Shown here: piece by piece, positions 35,624 to 44,146 of the stretch | Layout: each line of letters starts with the position of its first letter | Numbering within the stretch: position 1 is the stretch's first letter | Source of the DNA: Jannaschia sp. Os4 | Lineage (GTDB): Bacteria; Pseudomonadota; Alphaproteobacteria; Rhodobacterales; Rhodobacteraceae | Reading direction: 5' to 3' | DNA: 64,000 bases | Assembly: GCF_016820245.1 (NCBI RefSeq) | Contig: NZ_JAFCAR010000005.1 | Location: 434,001 to 498,000 of the forward strand | Translations under genes and position numbers: made by a program | The notes under the pieces: model-generated | Told to the model about the DNA's origin: nothing | Databases searched by the model: none | Seen by the model: only the letters and a program-made list of their open reading frames with translations

Positions 35624-37155
35624 ATCACGGCCCCGATCTGCCACGGGACGAACTCGTGGTCGCCCAAGCCCTGCGCCTCGGACTTGGTCCGCTCGCCCGA
35701 CGCGACCCGCAGCAGCAGGCCGTAGATCGTCCGCCCCACCTCCTCGACGGTGGCCGCGCCCGAGAGGATGCGGCCCGCGTCGACGTCCATGTCCTCCTCC
35801 ATGCGGCCGTAGAGATCCGCGTTCGTCGCCACCTTGATCGTCGGCGCGGGCTTGGACCCGAAGGCGCTGCCGCGCCCGGTGGTGAACACCACGAGGTTGC
35901 AGCCCGACGCGATCTGGCCCGTCACGGAGGCGGGGTCGTAGCCTGGGCTGTCCATGAAGGCGAAGCCCGGCTGCGTGACCCGCTCCGCATATCGGTAGAC
36001 GCCCGTCAGCGGCGTGGTCCCGCCCTTGGCGGCGGCGCCCAGCGACTTCTCGAGGATCGTCGTCAGCCCGCCCGCCTTGTTGCCGGGGGAAGGGTTGTTG
36101 TCCATCGAGCCGCGGTTGCGCGCGGTGTAGTCCGTCCACCACGCGATCCGGTCGATCAGGCGGCGGCCCACCGCCTCGGAGGCGCGGCGGGTCAGCAGGT
36201 GCTCGGCCCCGTAGATCTCCGGCGTCTCGGCCAGCACGCCGGTCCCGCCCTGCGCCACCAGCAGGTCGCAGGCATGGCCCAGCGCCGGGTTCGCGGTGAT
36301 CCCCGACCACGCGTCCGACCCGCCGCATTGCAGCGCCACGGTCAGCGCCGAGGCGGGGCAGGGCTCGCGCACCGCCTCGTTCGCCAATGGCAGCATCGCC
36401 TCGACCGCCTCGATCCCCTTCTCGACGGTGCGGCGCAGCCCGGCGACGTTCTGGATGTTCATCGCCCGGAAGAGCGGGCCCTGCTCCAGCCCCCACGCGT
36501 CGAGCAGCCAGTCGATCTGGTTCATCTCGCAGCCCAGCCCCACCATGAGCACGCCCGCGCAGTTGGGGTGGCTGGCATAGCCCCACATGACGCGGCTCAG
36601 CGCCTCGAACCCCTCGCCGTCGCCCTGCATCCCGCAGCCGGTGCCGTGGGTGAAGGCAGCCACGCCGTCCACGTTGGGGAAGGCCGCGAGGCGGTCGGGC
36701 GTGAAGTGGTCCGCGATGCGGTGGGCAGCGGTGGCGGAGCAGTTCACGCTCGTAATCACCGCGACGAAGTTCCGCGTGCCGATGCGCCCGTTCGGGCGGC
36801 GGAAGCCCATGAATCTGTCCGTCGTCCCCATGGACACGGGGCGCAGGTCGGTGCCGAACTCGTATTCGCCCGGCGTGGCGGTGAAGCCGAGGTTCTGCGT
36901 GTGCACGTGCTCGCCCGCCGCGATGTCCCGCGTCGCCAGCCCGATCAGTTGGGCGTACTTCACCACCGGCTTGCCCGCCGCGATGGGACGCGTCGCGATC
37001 TTGTGGCCCGAGGGGATCAGGCCCCGCGTCGTGACGCCCTCGACGGCCATGCCCGCCTCCAGCGCGCGGGTGGCGGTGACGACGTTGTCGTCCGGGGACA
37101 GGCGGATGGTGGCGGAGGCGGTCATCGCCGCAACAGCATCCGCTTCATTGGACAT
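35620..37155 (-). CDS. UxaA/GarD-family altronate or galactarate dehydratase
   Basis: A 511-residue dehydratase of the altronate/galactarate dehydratase family. An N-terminal SAF-type domain (about residues 15-100) is fused to the catalytic part, which carries GFRRPNGRIGTRNFVAVI near residue 118, VAAFTHGTGCGMQ near 162, QCGGSDAWSGITANPALG near 275, and the PGNKAGGLTTILEKSLG segment near 358. These enzymes need Fe(II) and remove water from sugar acids. The exact substrate among altronate, galactarate and similar acids cannot be fixed. The start overlaps the YbjN gene by eleven bases; a second in-frame ATG (MTASATIRL) ten codons in is possible. Confidence 0.9.
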   Translation of the reverse strand: MSNEADAVAAMTASATIRLSPDDNVVTATRALEAGMAVEGVTTRGLIPSGHKIATRPIAAGKPVVKYAQLIGLATRDIAAGEHVHTQNLGFTATPGEYEFGTDLRPVSMGTTDRFMGFRRPNGRIGTRNFVAVITSVNCSATAAHRIADHFTPDRLAAFPNVDGVAAFTHGTGCGMQGDGEGFEALSRVMWGYASHPNCAGVLMVGLGCEMNQIDWLLDAWGLEQGPLFRAMNIQNVAGLRRTVEKGIEAVEAMLPLANEAVREPCPASALTVALQCGGSDAWSGITANPALGHACDLLVAQGGTGVLAETPEIYGAEHLLTRRASEAVGRRLIDRIAWWTDYTARNRGSMDNNPSPGNKAGGLTTILEKSLGAAAKGGTTPLTGVYRYAERVTQPGFAFMDSPGYDPASVTGQIASGCNLVVFTTGRGSAFGSKPAPTIKVATNADLYGRMEEDMDVDAGRILSGAATVEEVGRTIYGLLLRVASGERTKSEAQGLGDHEFVPWQIGAVM

Positions 37156-37597
37156 GATCCCGGAACTCCGGCAGCAGGGTCAGCCACCAGTCGAGCCCGT
37201 CCGAGAAGGCGGCGGTCGAGATGCCGCCCGTTGTGTTGATCGGCAGCTCCAGCACGGCCTCGCCCGTGTCGTCCACGAATGCGCGGCTGTAGAGCTGCGC
37301 CGCGTTCCACTCGTTCACTCGGTCCGGGGTGGCTCCGGGCGACGCGAACCCGGCGGCGAACATGACGTTGGTGCAGCCCGCGCCGTCGGTGCAGCCGTGG
37401 AACAGCACCTCCCACGCCACGTCGCCCGAGCGGGCCTCGATCGTCGGATCGCCCCAGCCATCGATGCCGAGGCTCGACTTGACGCCCGCGTCCCGCATCA
37501 GCTGCAGCAGCGCGGCCGGATCGTCGGCCCCGACCCGGTCGGCTTGGGCAAGTGCCGAGGTGGTGGAGACCGCAAGGGCGAGTGTTGCGAGACGCAT
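37145..37597 (-). CDS. YbjN domain protein, secreted
   Basis: A 150-residue protein with a signal peptide (about residues 1-17) and a YbjN-type fold: DPAALLQLMRDAGVKSSLG near residue 27, WEVLFHGCTDGAGCTNVMFAAGF near 62 with two Cys residues, and VNEWNAAQLYSRAFVDDTGEAVLE near 95. YbjN proteins are linked to stress and motility phenotypes in E. coli but have no known reaction. AGGAGG precedes the ATG at 37597. It lies between dctM and uxaA and overlaps uxaA, so it is part of the operon. Confidence 0.8.
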   Translation of the reverse strand: MRLATLALAVSTTSALAQADRVGADDPAALLQLMRDAGVKSSLGIDGWGDPTIEARSGDVAWEVLFHGCTDGAGCTNVMFAAGFASPGATPDRVNEWNAAQLYSRAFVDDTGEAVLELPINTTGGISTAAFSDGLDWWLTLLPEFRDHVQ

Positions 37598-37606
37598 GGG
37601 GTCCTC

Positions 37607-39235
37607 CTAGTCCAGCAACACTTGGATGATGCCGGGCCACGACAGCAGCACGGCCAAGGCGCAGATCTGCAGGCAGATGAAGGGCAGGAAGCCCTTGAAG
37701 ATGTCCGTCAGCGAGATGTGCGGCGGCGCCACCGACTTGAGGTAGAAGGCCGCCGGGCCGAAGGGCGGGCTGAGGAAGCTGACCTGCATGTTCATGCAGA
37801 ACAGCACCCCGAACCACACCGCGAGGTACTTGGGCTCCAACTGCCCGAAGAAACCGATCTCCTCGATGGGCAGGCGCTGCACGATGGGCAGGAAGACGGG
37901 GATGATCAGCAGCACGATCCCCACCCAGTCCATGAACGCGCCCATGATCAGCAGGATCAGCATCATCACCAGAAGGATGCCCATCGTCGGCAGGTCCGTC
38001 CCGATGATGAGGTTGGCCACGTAGGTCGGGCCGCCCGCGATGGTGTAGGCCCCCGCCAGCGCGGCGGCGCCGATGGTCACCCAGATGATCGTGCCGGTCG
38101 ACTTGAGCGTCCGCATCAGGCTGTCCCAGACGAGGTCGAAGCTGGCCTCGCCCCGGAAGAGCGAGAGCAGGAAGACGGCCACCACGCCCATCGCCGCCGC
38201 CTCGGTGATGCCCGAGATGCCGCCGTAGATGGAGCCCATGACCACGCCGATGACGACGATGGGGCCGACGAGGCCCTTGCCCATTGCCCAGCCCTTGGCC
38301 GAGCGGGCGCGGCCGAAGGCGAGGAAGATCAGCGCGAGGAAGGCCGCGAGCGCGATCCCGATCCACAGGACGTGATGCGGCTCGCCCAAGGCGATCAGCT
38401 GGTCCTCGACCTCGGAGCCGTTCTGCCCGGTCAGCGTGAAGAACGCGGCCCGGATGAACAGCGCCGCCGCGAAGCCCGCGCCGAGCACGGCGAGGAAAGA
38501 CAGGAACAGCAGCTTCTTCTCGCGCGGCTCCGGCTCGTTCGGGTCGGCCGGGGGCAGGGGGGCCAGCGCCGGGTTCAGCTGCGTGCGGACGACGATGTAG
38601 ATGATGATGAACGAGGCCAGCATGAAGCCCGGCAGGAAGGCCGCCGTGAAGAGCGCGACGATCGAGGTCTCGGTGATGAGGCCGTAGATGATCAGCACGA
38701 TCGAGGGCGGGATCATCGTGCCGAGGCTCCCGGAGGCGCAGATCACTCCGATGGCCATGTCCTGGTTGTAGCCCAGCCGCAGCATCTGCGGCAGCGCGAT
38801 CAGGCCGAGAAGCACGACCTCGCCGCCGATGATGCCGGACATGGCGGCCATGATGACGGCCATGATGGAGGTCACGATGGCGATGCCGCCCCGCGTCTTG
38901 GACAGCCAGACGTTGAGGCTGTCGTACATCGACTTGGCGATGCCCGACCGCTCCAGCAGGGCCGCCATGAAGATGAAGAGCGGGATGGAGATGAGCACGT
39001 AGCTGGTGAGCGTGCCGTAGACCTTCTGCGCGAGGATGTTCAGCGGTCCCGACCCGAACCTGCCGGTCAGCAGGCCCTCCCCGAACTCCCACGGGGCGGT
39101 GAGCAGGGCGGGCTCGAACTTCATCACGAGGACGAGGACCGCCAGCACGGCGGAGGCGAGGCCCAGCGGCATCCCGATCGCGAGCAGCAGCATCAGCGCA
39201 ATCAAGAGGACGAGGGAGATGGTTCCGATATCCAC
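37607..39235 (-). CDS. dctM: TRAP transporter large permease DctM
   Basis: A 542-residue inner-membrane subunit of a TRAP transporter, which imports carboxylates using a sodium gradient. About twelve helices are visible, with the conserved GIIGGEVVLLGLIALPQML near residue 140, SLGTMIPPSIVLIIYGL near 175, and ENM-type C-terminal FGPAAFYLKSVAPPH near 497. It is longer than the usual 430 residues owing to a charged segment (PPADPNEPEPREKK) near residue 230 and the loop after it. The start is GTG at 39235, four bases from dctQ. Confidence 0.95.
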   Translation of the reverse strand: MDIGTISLVLLIALMLLLAIGMPLGLASAVLAVLVLVMKFEPALLTAPWEFGEGLLTGRFGSGPLNILAQKVYGTLTSYVLISIPLFIFMAALLERSGIAKSMYDSLNVWLSKTRGGIAIVTSIMAVIMAAMSGIIGGEVVLLGLIALPQMLRLGYNQDMAIGVICASGSLGTMIPPSIVLIIYGLITETSIVALFTAAFLPGFMLASFIIIYIVVRTQLNPALAPLPPADPNEPEPREKKLLFLSFLAVLGAGFAAALFIRAAFFTLTGQNGSEVEDQLIALGEPHHVLWIGIALAAFLALIFLAFGRARSAKGWAMGKGLVGPIVVIGVVMGSIYGGISGITEAAAMGVVAVFLLSLFRGEASFDLVWDSLMRTLKSTGTIIWVTIGAAALAGAYTIAGGPTYVANLIIGTDLPTMGILLVMMLILLIMGAFMDWVGIVLLIIPVFLPIVQRLPIEEIGFFGQLEPKYLAVWFGVLFCMNMQVSFLSPPFGPAAFYLKSVAPPHISLTDIFKGFLPFICLQICALAVLLSWPGIIQVLLD

Positions 39236-39239
39236 GGGC

Positions 39240-40112
39240 TCAGTCCTCGCGCTTGGGGTGGTGGTTCTGGATCGGGTCGCGGGTCACGTCCATCTCGCCC
39301 ACCCCGTCCTGGCCGACCGCGCGGCGTAGCCGCTCCAGCTCGTCCTGGTCGATGTCGTCGGCGGCGGTATGGATCACCGGCTCGGCGTTCCAGTCGCGGA
39401 TCAGGTTCAGGATCGCCTGCAGCGCCACCAGCGCCACGACCAGCAGGATCACCGGCTTGGTCGTGGCCGGGATCGGCGGGTCGAAGGCCGTGCCGAACGT
39501 CTCCCAGCGCAGCAGCTTGTCGCGCGCCTCGCCGAAGCCGCCCCAGAACAGCATGAACGCGAAGAGGCAGATCAGCACCGTGGAGATCACGTCGAAGAGG
39601 CGCTGCACCGCGCGGGGCATCACGTCGTAGAGCAGGAAGATGCGGATGTGGCTGCGCTGCTGCATCGCGTAGAGGCCGGCGAGCAGGAAGATGAACACCG
39701 CCAGCCACAGCGACATCTCGTTGGCCCAGAGCGTCGGCTTCTCGAACACGTAGCGGGCGATCACCTCGAAGATCATGACGCAGACGAGGATCGCGATCAG
39801 CATCATCGCCACCCGCCCGATAAACACCGCGAGGCGGTCGGCGAGGGAGAAGTCCTCCCACTCCATCGGCGCGCGGCGCACGGTCGCCAGCCCGAACAGC
39901 AGCGCCAAGGGTAGCAGCGCCAGCGCCACCCAGTCCCAGACCACCGGCTCGCCGTAGCGGCGCAGGAGCGCCGCCTCGGTCGCCTCGGCGCCGGGGGCCG
40001 CGATCAGGTAGTGGGCGCCGTTCCACGTCACCCAGCCCATGACGGCGATGAAGAGAAGGGGCGCGATCCACTCCAGCGGGGTGGAGGTCGGCTCGGCGGG
40101 TCGGGTGCTCAT
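39240..40112 (-). CDS. dctQ: TRAP transporter small permease DctQ
   Basis: A 290-residue inner-membrane subunit. The DctQ core (VFIGRVAMMLIAILVCVMIFEVIARYVFEKPTLWANEMS) lies near residues 85-125 and is followed by three helices. The protein is longer than the usual 160-220 residues because of an extra N-terminal helix pair and a C-terminal polar tail. The DctQ and DctM here are both of the enlarged type that pairs with keto-acid or hydroxy-acid binding proteins. It sits between the enolase-superfamily gene and dctM. Confidence 0.92.
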   Translation of the reverse strand: MSTRPAEPTSTPLEWIAPLLFIAVMGWVTWNGAHYLIAAPGAEATEAALLRRYGEPVVWDWVALALLPLALLFGLATVRRAPMEWEDFSLADRLAVFIGRVAMMLIAILVCVMIFEVIARYVFEKPTLWANEMSLWLAVFIFLLAGLYAMQQRSHIRIFLLYDVMPRAVQRLFDVISTVLICLFAFMLFWGGFGEARDKLLRWETFGTAFDPPIPATTKPVILLVVALVALQAILNLIRDWNAEPVIHTAADDIDQDELERLRRAVGQDGVGEMDVTRDPIQNHHPKRED

Positions 40113-40116
40113 GTCC

Positions 40117-41277
40117 TCACTCCCACAGGTGTGCTGCGATGAATTCGCGGTCGGGCGCGACGCCCAGTCCGGGGCCGTCCGGCACGGCGGCGGTCCCGGT
40201 GCGGGCCACTTGGCCCTGGATGTCGAGGGGCGCCTCCAGCAGGTCGTCGCGGAAGCGGTTCTCGGTCGTGTCGAACTCCAGCCACGGCTGGCGCGGGTGC
40301 AGGCCGCCGGGCAGCGGCGGCATGGACGCCGAGAGGTGCAGGTTGCAGGCCACGGCGACGGCACCGCCCCAGACGTGGTTGACCACGGGCAGGTGGTGCG
40401 CGTGGCACAGCGCGAGGACGCGCAGGTATTCCGAGACCCCGCCCAGGGCGCAGACCTCGGGCTGCGCGATGGAGAGGCCGCCGGACGCGATCAGGTCGCG
40501 CCAGCCCCAGCGCGTGAACTCCGCCTCGCCCCCCGCGATGCGGGTCCTGAGGCTGCGGCGCAGCGTGGCGTAGCCGTCCCGGTCCTCCGGCGCGACCGGC
40601 TCCTCGAACCAGTAGGCGCCGAGGTCGTCCAGCGCGCGGCCCACCTCCAGCGCGTCGTTCACGTCGTAGGCGTGGTTGGCGTCGACCATGAACGGCACGT
40701 CGACTGCGTCGGCCACCGCCGTCGCCAGCCGCACGTCGTCGCGGACGCCCAAGCCCACCTTCATCTTCACGGCGGCGAAGCCCGCGCCCGCGATGGCCGC
40801 CGCCTCGTCCGCGAATTGGTCCGCCATCGCGGCCGCATCCATGTCGGGGCGCAGCATCATCCCGTAGCCGTAGACGCCCACCGCGTCCCGGTGGCGCCCG
40901 CCGATCAGGTCGCACAGCGGCAGGCCCGCGGCCTGCCCGGCGACGTCCCACAGCGCGATGTCGATGCCCGACAGCGCTTGGATCGGCATCCCCTTCTGCC
41001 CGTGGTCGCGCAGCAGGTTGTAGGCCCGATGCCAGAGCCGGTCGCGGTCCAAGGCCCGCTCGCCCACCATCATCGGCGCGATGACATCCTCGACGATGCG
41101 GGCGTTGGCGCGGGCCACGTTGCCCGGCCCGAAGCACTCGCCCCAGCCGGTCAGCCCCTCGGAGGTCGAGACCTCGACGAGATGGCACGTCCGCTGGGAA
41201 TAGAACTGCTGGGAGTAGCCCAGCGTCTCGGGCATGTCGCAGCGCAGAACGTGGCTTTGGATGCGCGTGATCTGCAT
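40117..41277 (-). CDS. Mandelate racemase/muconate-lactonizing-type enzyme (enolase superfamily)
   Basis: A 386-residue enzyme. The catalytic Lys pair is AVKMKVGLG near residue 162; the metal ligands are Asp in FMVDANHAYDV near 195, Glu in YWFEEPVAPEDRDG near 221, and Glu in IAGGEAEFTRWG near 247; the catalytic His is in VVNHVWGGAVAV near 297. This is a complete active-site set for proton abstraction from a carboxylate carbon, as in sugar-acid dehydratases and racemases. It lies between dctP and dctQ, so the imported carboxylate is probably its substrate. Confidence 0.93.
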   Translation of the reverse strand: MQITRIQSHVLRCDMPETLGYSQQFYSQRTCHLVEVSTSEGLTGWGECFGPGNVARANARIVEDVIAPMMVGERALDRDRLWHRAYNLLRDHGQKGMPIQALSGIDIALWDVAGQAAGLPLCDLIGGRHRDAVGVYGYGMMLRPDMDAAAMADQFADEAAAIAGAGFAAVKMKVGLGVRDDVRLATAVADAVDVPFMVDANHAYDVNDALEVGRALDDLGAYWFEEPVAPEDRDGYATLRRSLRTRIAGGEAEFTRWGWRDLIASGGLSIAQPEVCALGGVSEYLRVLALCHAHHLPVVNHVWGGAVAVACNLHLSASMPPLPGGLHPRQPWLEFDTTENRFRDDLLEAPLDIQGQVARTGTAAVPDGPGLGVAPDREFIAAHLWE

Positions 41278-41296
41278 GGGTGCCCCGGAAGAAGTC

Positions 41297-41322
41297 GGCG
41301 CGGCCCGCAGGGGGGCCGCGCC
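41297..41322 (-). terminator. Hairpin between dctP and the enolase-superfamily gene
   Basis: A perfect 10-base stem (41297-41306 with 41313-41322) is followed on the minus strand by ACTTCTTCC. Placed just after dctP, such a hairpin would stabilise or partly terminate the dctP message and give an excess of binding protein over permease. Confidence 0.55.
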
Positions 41323-41337
41323 GCGCGTCTCAGCCGA

Positions 41338-42357
41338 TCACTCGGCGGCGTCGACGATGCCCAGCTGCGTCAGGTAGGCGATATGGCTCTCGACCAGCGC
41401 CTCGGCCTCGGGGGTCGTGGCGAACTCGGGCCACGTCGCCTGCGCGGCGGCGCGGAACTCGGCGAGGTCCTCGGGGGACCACGCGTCGATCTGCACGCCC
41501 TGCTCGGTGAGCTGGGCCACGGCCTCGGCGTTGCGCTTCTCGAAGATCAGCGCCGACTTGAGCGCGATGTCCGACACGGCGGTCAGCATGATGGCGCGGT
41601 GATGCTCGGGCATCGCGTCCCACACCGCCTTGTTGCAGGCGAGGTGGTCGGACGGCATCGAGTGGAAGCCCGGGTAGTTGGCGTAGCCCGCGATGTCGTA
41701 GAGGCCGAGGCCCACGTTGTTCGCGAGGCCCGACGCGTCGGCGCCGTCGATGATGCCGGTCTCCAGCGCGGTGAAGATCTCGGTGAAGTCCATCACGATG
41801 GGCGAGGCGCCCAGCTTCTCGAAGATCTTCGTCTCCATCCCCGGGGGCGAGCGGAACTTCCAGTCCTGCAGGTCCTCGATGGACGCGATCGGCTTGGTCG
41901 AGGCGAAGCTCTCCTGGCCGTAGACGATCCAGCCGATCAGCTCCATGCCGTACTGGTTGTACAGCTCCTGCGCGGCCTCGCGGCCCCCGCCGTAGTAGAG
42001 CCACGACAGCTGCTGGGCGGGCGTCTCGTAGCCGCCCATGATATCGCCGACGAACTGGAACGCCGGGTTCTTGCCGGTCTGGTAGCCGCCGCCCGTCGCG
42101 TCGCAGTCGAGGATGCCCGTGGCCGCCGCGTCGAAGGTCTCGACCGAGGAGACGACCGAGGAGGAGTAGAACATCTCGATGTCGATCTCGCCGTTCGACA
42201 TCAGCTCGATGTTCTCGACCATCTCGGTCAGCAGTTCGCCCGACGTCGTCTCGGGGCCGTAATGGGTCTGGATGCGGAGCGTGGTCGTCTGCGCCATCGC
42301 GGTGCCGGCCAGCAGCGTGGCACCGACGGCCATCGCCGTCAGGTGAGTCGTCTTCAT
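41338..42357 (-). CDS. dctP: TRAP transporter substrate-binding protein DctP
   Basis: A 339-residue periplasmic binding protein with a signal peptide (about residues 1-22, ending AMAQ). The mature part begins TTTLRIQTHYGPETTSGELL and contains TFDAAATGILDCDATGGGY near residue 75 and the carboxylate-binding Arg in DWKFRSPPGMETKIFEKLGA near 165. The pattern is closest to the TakP-like keto-acid and hydroxy-acid group. The start at 42357 has GGGAGGAAAG just ahead. It is first in the leftward operon and divergent from the GntR regulator. Confidence 0.95.
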   Translation of the reverse strand: MKTTHLTAMAVGATLLAGTAMAQTTTLRIQTHYGPETTSGELLTEMVENIELMSNGEIDIEMFYSSSVVSSVETFDAAATGILDCDATGGGYQTGKNPAFQFVGDIMGGYETPAQQLSWLYYGGGREAAQELYNQYGMELIGWIVYGQESFASTKPIASIEDLQDWKFRSPPGMETKIFEKLGASPIVMDFTEIFTALETGIIDGADASGLANNVGLGLYDIAGYANYPGFHSMPSDHLACNKAVWDAMPEHHRAIMLTAVSDIALKSALIFEKRNAEAVAQLTEQGVQIDAWSPEDLAEFRAAAQATWPEFATTPEAEALVESHIAYLTQLGIVDAAE

Positions 42358-42468
42358 GTCTTTCCTCCCTTGGGATGCCGTCCCGGACCCCGCCTCCACG
42401 GCGCCCACGCGTCATCTGCGGCGGAGCGTGGCACGGCCCCGCGAAGCCGCGCAAGCGATTTGTGCGGA

Positions 42469-42504
42469 TTGACGCATTCTCACGATCTGGCATGATTTTC
42501 GAAA
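42469..42504 (+). promoter_or_regulatory. Candidate promoter and operator in the dctP/gntR intergenic region
   Basis: TTGACG (42469-42474), a 17-base spacer and ATGATT (42492-42497) fit a sigma-70 promoter for the GntR gene. The perfect palindrome TTTCGAAA (42497-42504), within a near-palindromic ATTTTCGAAATT, overlaps the -10 end and is a plausible regulator site. On the other strand TTTCGA, 17 bases and GAGAAT could form a dctP promoter. The region is visibly richer in A/T than its surroundings. Confidence 0.4.
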
Positions 42505-42547
42505 TTCCGCGCCGACTCGGGGAGGAGGGGGCGCGGGGGGAGGATCG

Positions 42548-43219
42548 ATGCCGGACGCCCTGCACGACGAGGCCGCGACCGCCGGGCGGTGGCGCACGGA
42601 CGCCATCTACGAGGATATGCTCGCCCGCCTCACCACCGCGCGAATCGCGCCGGGCACCCGGATCAAGCCCGCCGACCTGCAGGGCGAGTACGGCTGCTCG
42701 GCGGGCACCGTGCGCGACGTGCTGCTGCAGCTGTCGCGCACCGGCGTCGTCCGGTTCGAACTGCAGCGCGGCTTCCGCGCCGCCGAGGCCACGCCCGCAC
42801 GGCTGGCCGACCTCGCGCGGATGCGCGTGCTGCTGGAGCAGGAGGGGGCCTGCGCCGCGATGGCCGCGGGCGGGATCGACTGGGAGGCCCGGCTCGCCGC
42901 CGCGCATCACCGGCTCGTCCATATCGAGCGGCAGATCGTGGCCGCCGCCGACCCGACCCCGCTGATCGAACTCTGGACCAGCAGCGACCGCAACTTTCAC
43001 GAGACGATGCTGTCCGACTGCGGATCGCCCGTGCTGCTGGAGACGTGGGGCGGGATCTACGCGCAGTTCCGCCAGCAGCTCCTTCCCTCGGACGAGCTGA
43101 CGCCGGACTACTTCCCCGTCATCGTCGCCGAGCACCAAGCCGTCCTCGCCGCCGCGCTGGCCCGCGATCCCGCCGCGCTGCGCGCGGCCATCGCGCGCCA
43201 CTTCGCCCGCCATGTCTGA
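42548..43219 (+). CDS. GntR-family regulator, FadR/FCD type
   Basis: A 223-residue regulator. The N-terminal winged helix runs through AIYEDMLARLTTARIAPGTRIKPADLQGEYGCSAGTVRDVLLQLSRTGVV (residues 20-68), and the C-terminal FCD effector domain holds the metal-binding residues in SSDRNFHETMLSDCGS near 145 and the late His in VIVAEHQAVLAAALARD near 197. FCD regulators sense carboxylates and sugar acids. GGGGGAGG precedes the ATG. Divergent from dctP, it most likely controls both sides of the island. Confidence 0.9.
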   Translation: MPDALHDEAATAGRWRTDAIYEDMLARLTTARIAPGTRIKPADLQGEYGCSAGTVRDVLLQLSRTGVVRFELQRGFRAAEATPARLADLARMRVLLEQEGACAAMAAGGIDWEARLAAAHHRLVHIERQIVAAADPTPLIELWTSSDRNFHETMLSDCGSPVLLETWGGIYAQFRQQLLPSDELTPDYFPVIVAEHQAVLAAALARDPAALRAAIARHFARHV

Positions 43220-43223
43220 GGGG

Positions 43224-44087
43224 TCAGTCCAGCCCGTTGCGCCGCCGCAGTTCCAGATAGAGGGCGGAGTGGTCGAGGTCCGCCCCGTCCATCTCGTCCA
43301 TCAGCACCTTGAACCGGTCGTTGACGGCCGTGACGGCGGGCAGGTCCAGCCCCAGCCCGCGCGCCTCATCCTCGACGTTGTCGAGATCCTTGATCTGGAA
43401 CCGCGTCAGGCCCCCGGGCACGAAGTCGCCCTCGGTCATCCGCGCGCCGTGCTGCTGCAGGATGGTCGAATCGGCGAAGCCTCCCTTCAGTGCGCGGCGC
43501 ACCGCCGCCGGGTCCGCGCCGCCCCGCTCCAGCAGCAGCATCGCCTCGGCGACGGCGCCGATGGTGCAGGCCACGATCGCTTGGTTGGCCAGCTTGGCCA
43601 ACTGCCCCGCGCCGGTCGGGCCGACATGGACGGGGTTGCCGAGCACGGAGAGCACCGCCTCGACCTTTGCGAAGTCGTCGGACGGCCCGCCCGCCATGAT
43701 CGCGAGCGTGCCGCCCTCGGCCCCCTTGGTTCCGCCCGAGACCGGCGCGTCGACATAGGCCACCCCCCGATCGGCCAGCCGCTCCGCCGCCTCGCGCGCC
43801 TCGGAGGGCTTGATCGACCCCATCTCGACCCACGTGGCGCCGGGGGCGAACCCGTCGCCGATCTCCTCCTGCACCGCCTTCGACGCCGGTCCGGCGGACA
43901 GCATGGAGATCACGATGGGCGCGCCCGCCACCGCCTCGCGCGGGGAGGTGGCGACCGTCGCGCCGAGGCCCTCGGCCTTGGACGCGGTGCGGTTCCAGAC
44001 GGTGAGCGTATGGCCTGCGGCGACGAGGTTGCGCGCCATGGGCGCGCCCATGAGGCCGGTTCCGATGAGGGCGATGGGATGTGTCAT
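43224..44087 (-). CDS. 3-hydroxyisobutyrate-dehydrogenase-like oxidoreductase, second paralogue
   Basis: A 287-residue beta-hydroxyacid dehydrogenase. Cofactor motif IALIGTGLMGAPMARNL at the N-terminus, substrate motif DAPVSGGTKGAEGGTLAIMAGG near residue 116 with the normal Ser-Gly-Gly, and catalytic Lys in GQLAKLANQAIVACTIGA near 165. The regular motif contrasts with the paralogue at 31501. It is convergent with the GntR gene (four bases between) and divergent from the SDR operon. It may reduce or oxidise tartronate semialdehyde or a related acid. Confidence 0.9.
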   Translation of the reverse strand: MTHPIALIGTGLMGAPMARNLVAAGHTLTVWNRTASKAEGLGATVATSPREAVAGAPIVISMLSAGPASKAVQEEIGDGFAPGATWVEMGSIKPSEAREAAERLADRGVAYVDAPVSGGTKGAEGGTLAIMAGGPSDDFAKVEAVLSVLGNPVHVGPTGAGQLAKLANQAIVACTIGAVAEAMLLLERGGADPAAVRRALKGGFADSTILQQHGARMTEGDFVPGGLTRFQIKDLDNVEDEARGLGLDLPAVTAVNDRFKVLMDEMDGADLDHSALYLELRRRNGLD

Positions 44088-44095
44088 GCGCCTTT

Positions 44096-44126
44096 GCCTA
44101 GACGGGTGGGGCGGGGGCGGCTAGGC
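44096..44126. promoter_or_regulatory. Inverted repeat GCCTAG-N19-CTAGGC in a divergent promoter region
   Basis: Six-base perfect arms (44096-44101 and 44121-44126) lie in the 59 bases between the two divergent starts. GGCGGCTAGGCCGC inside it can also form a small hairpin. A regulator site is possible; nothing else supports it. Confidence 0.3.
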
Positions 44127-44146
44127 CGCAGGGCGGGAGGATTTCG

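Noticed and set aside
36587-39556. A 989-codon plus-strand frame opposite dctM and uxaA
   Set aside because: Composed of Arg/His/Asp/Gly runs that mirror the codons of the membrane protein dctM. No domain or plausible start.
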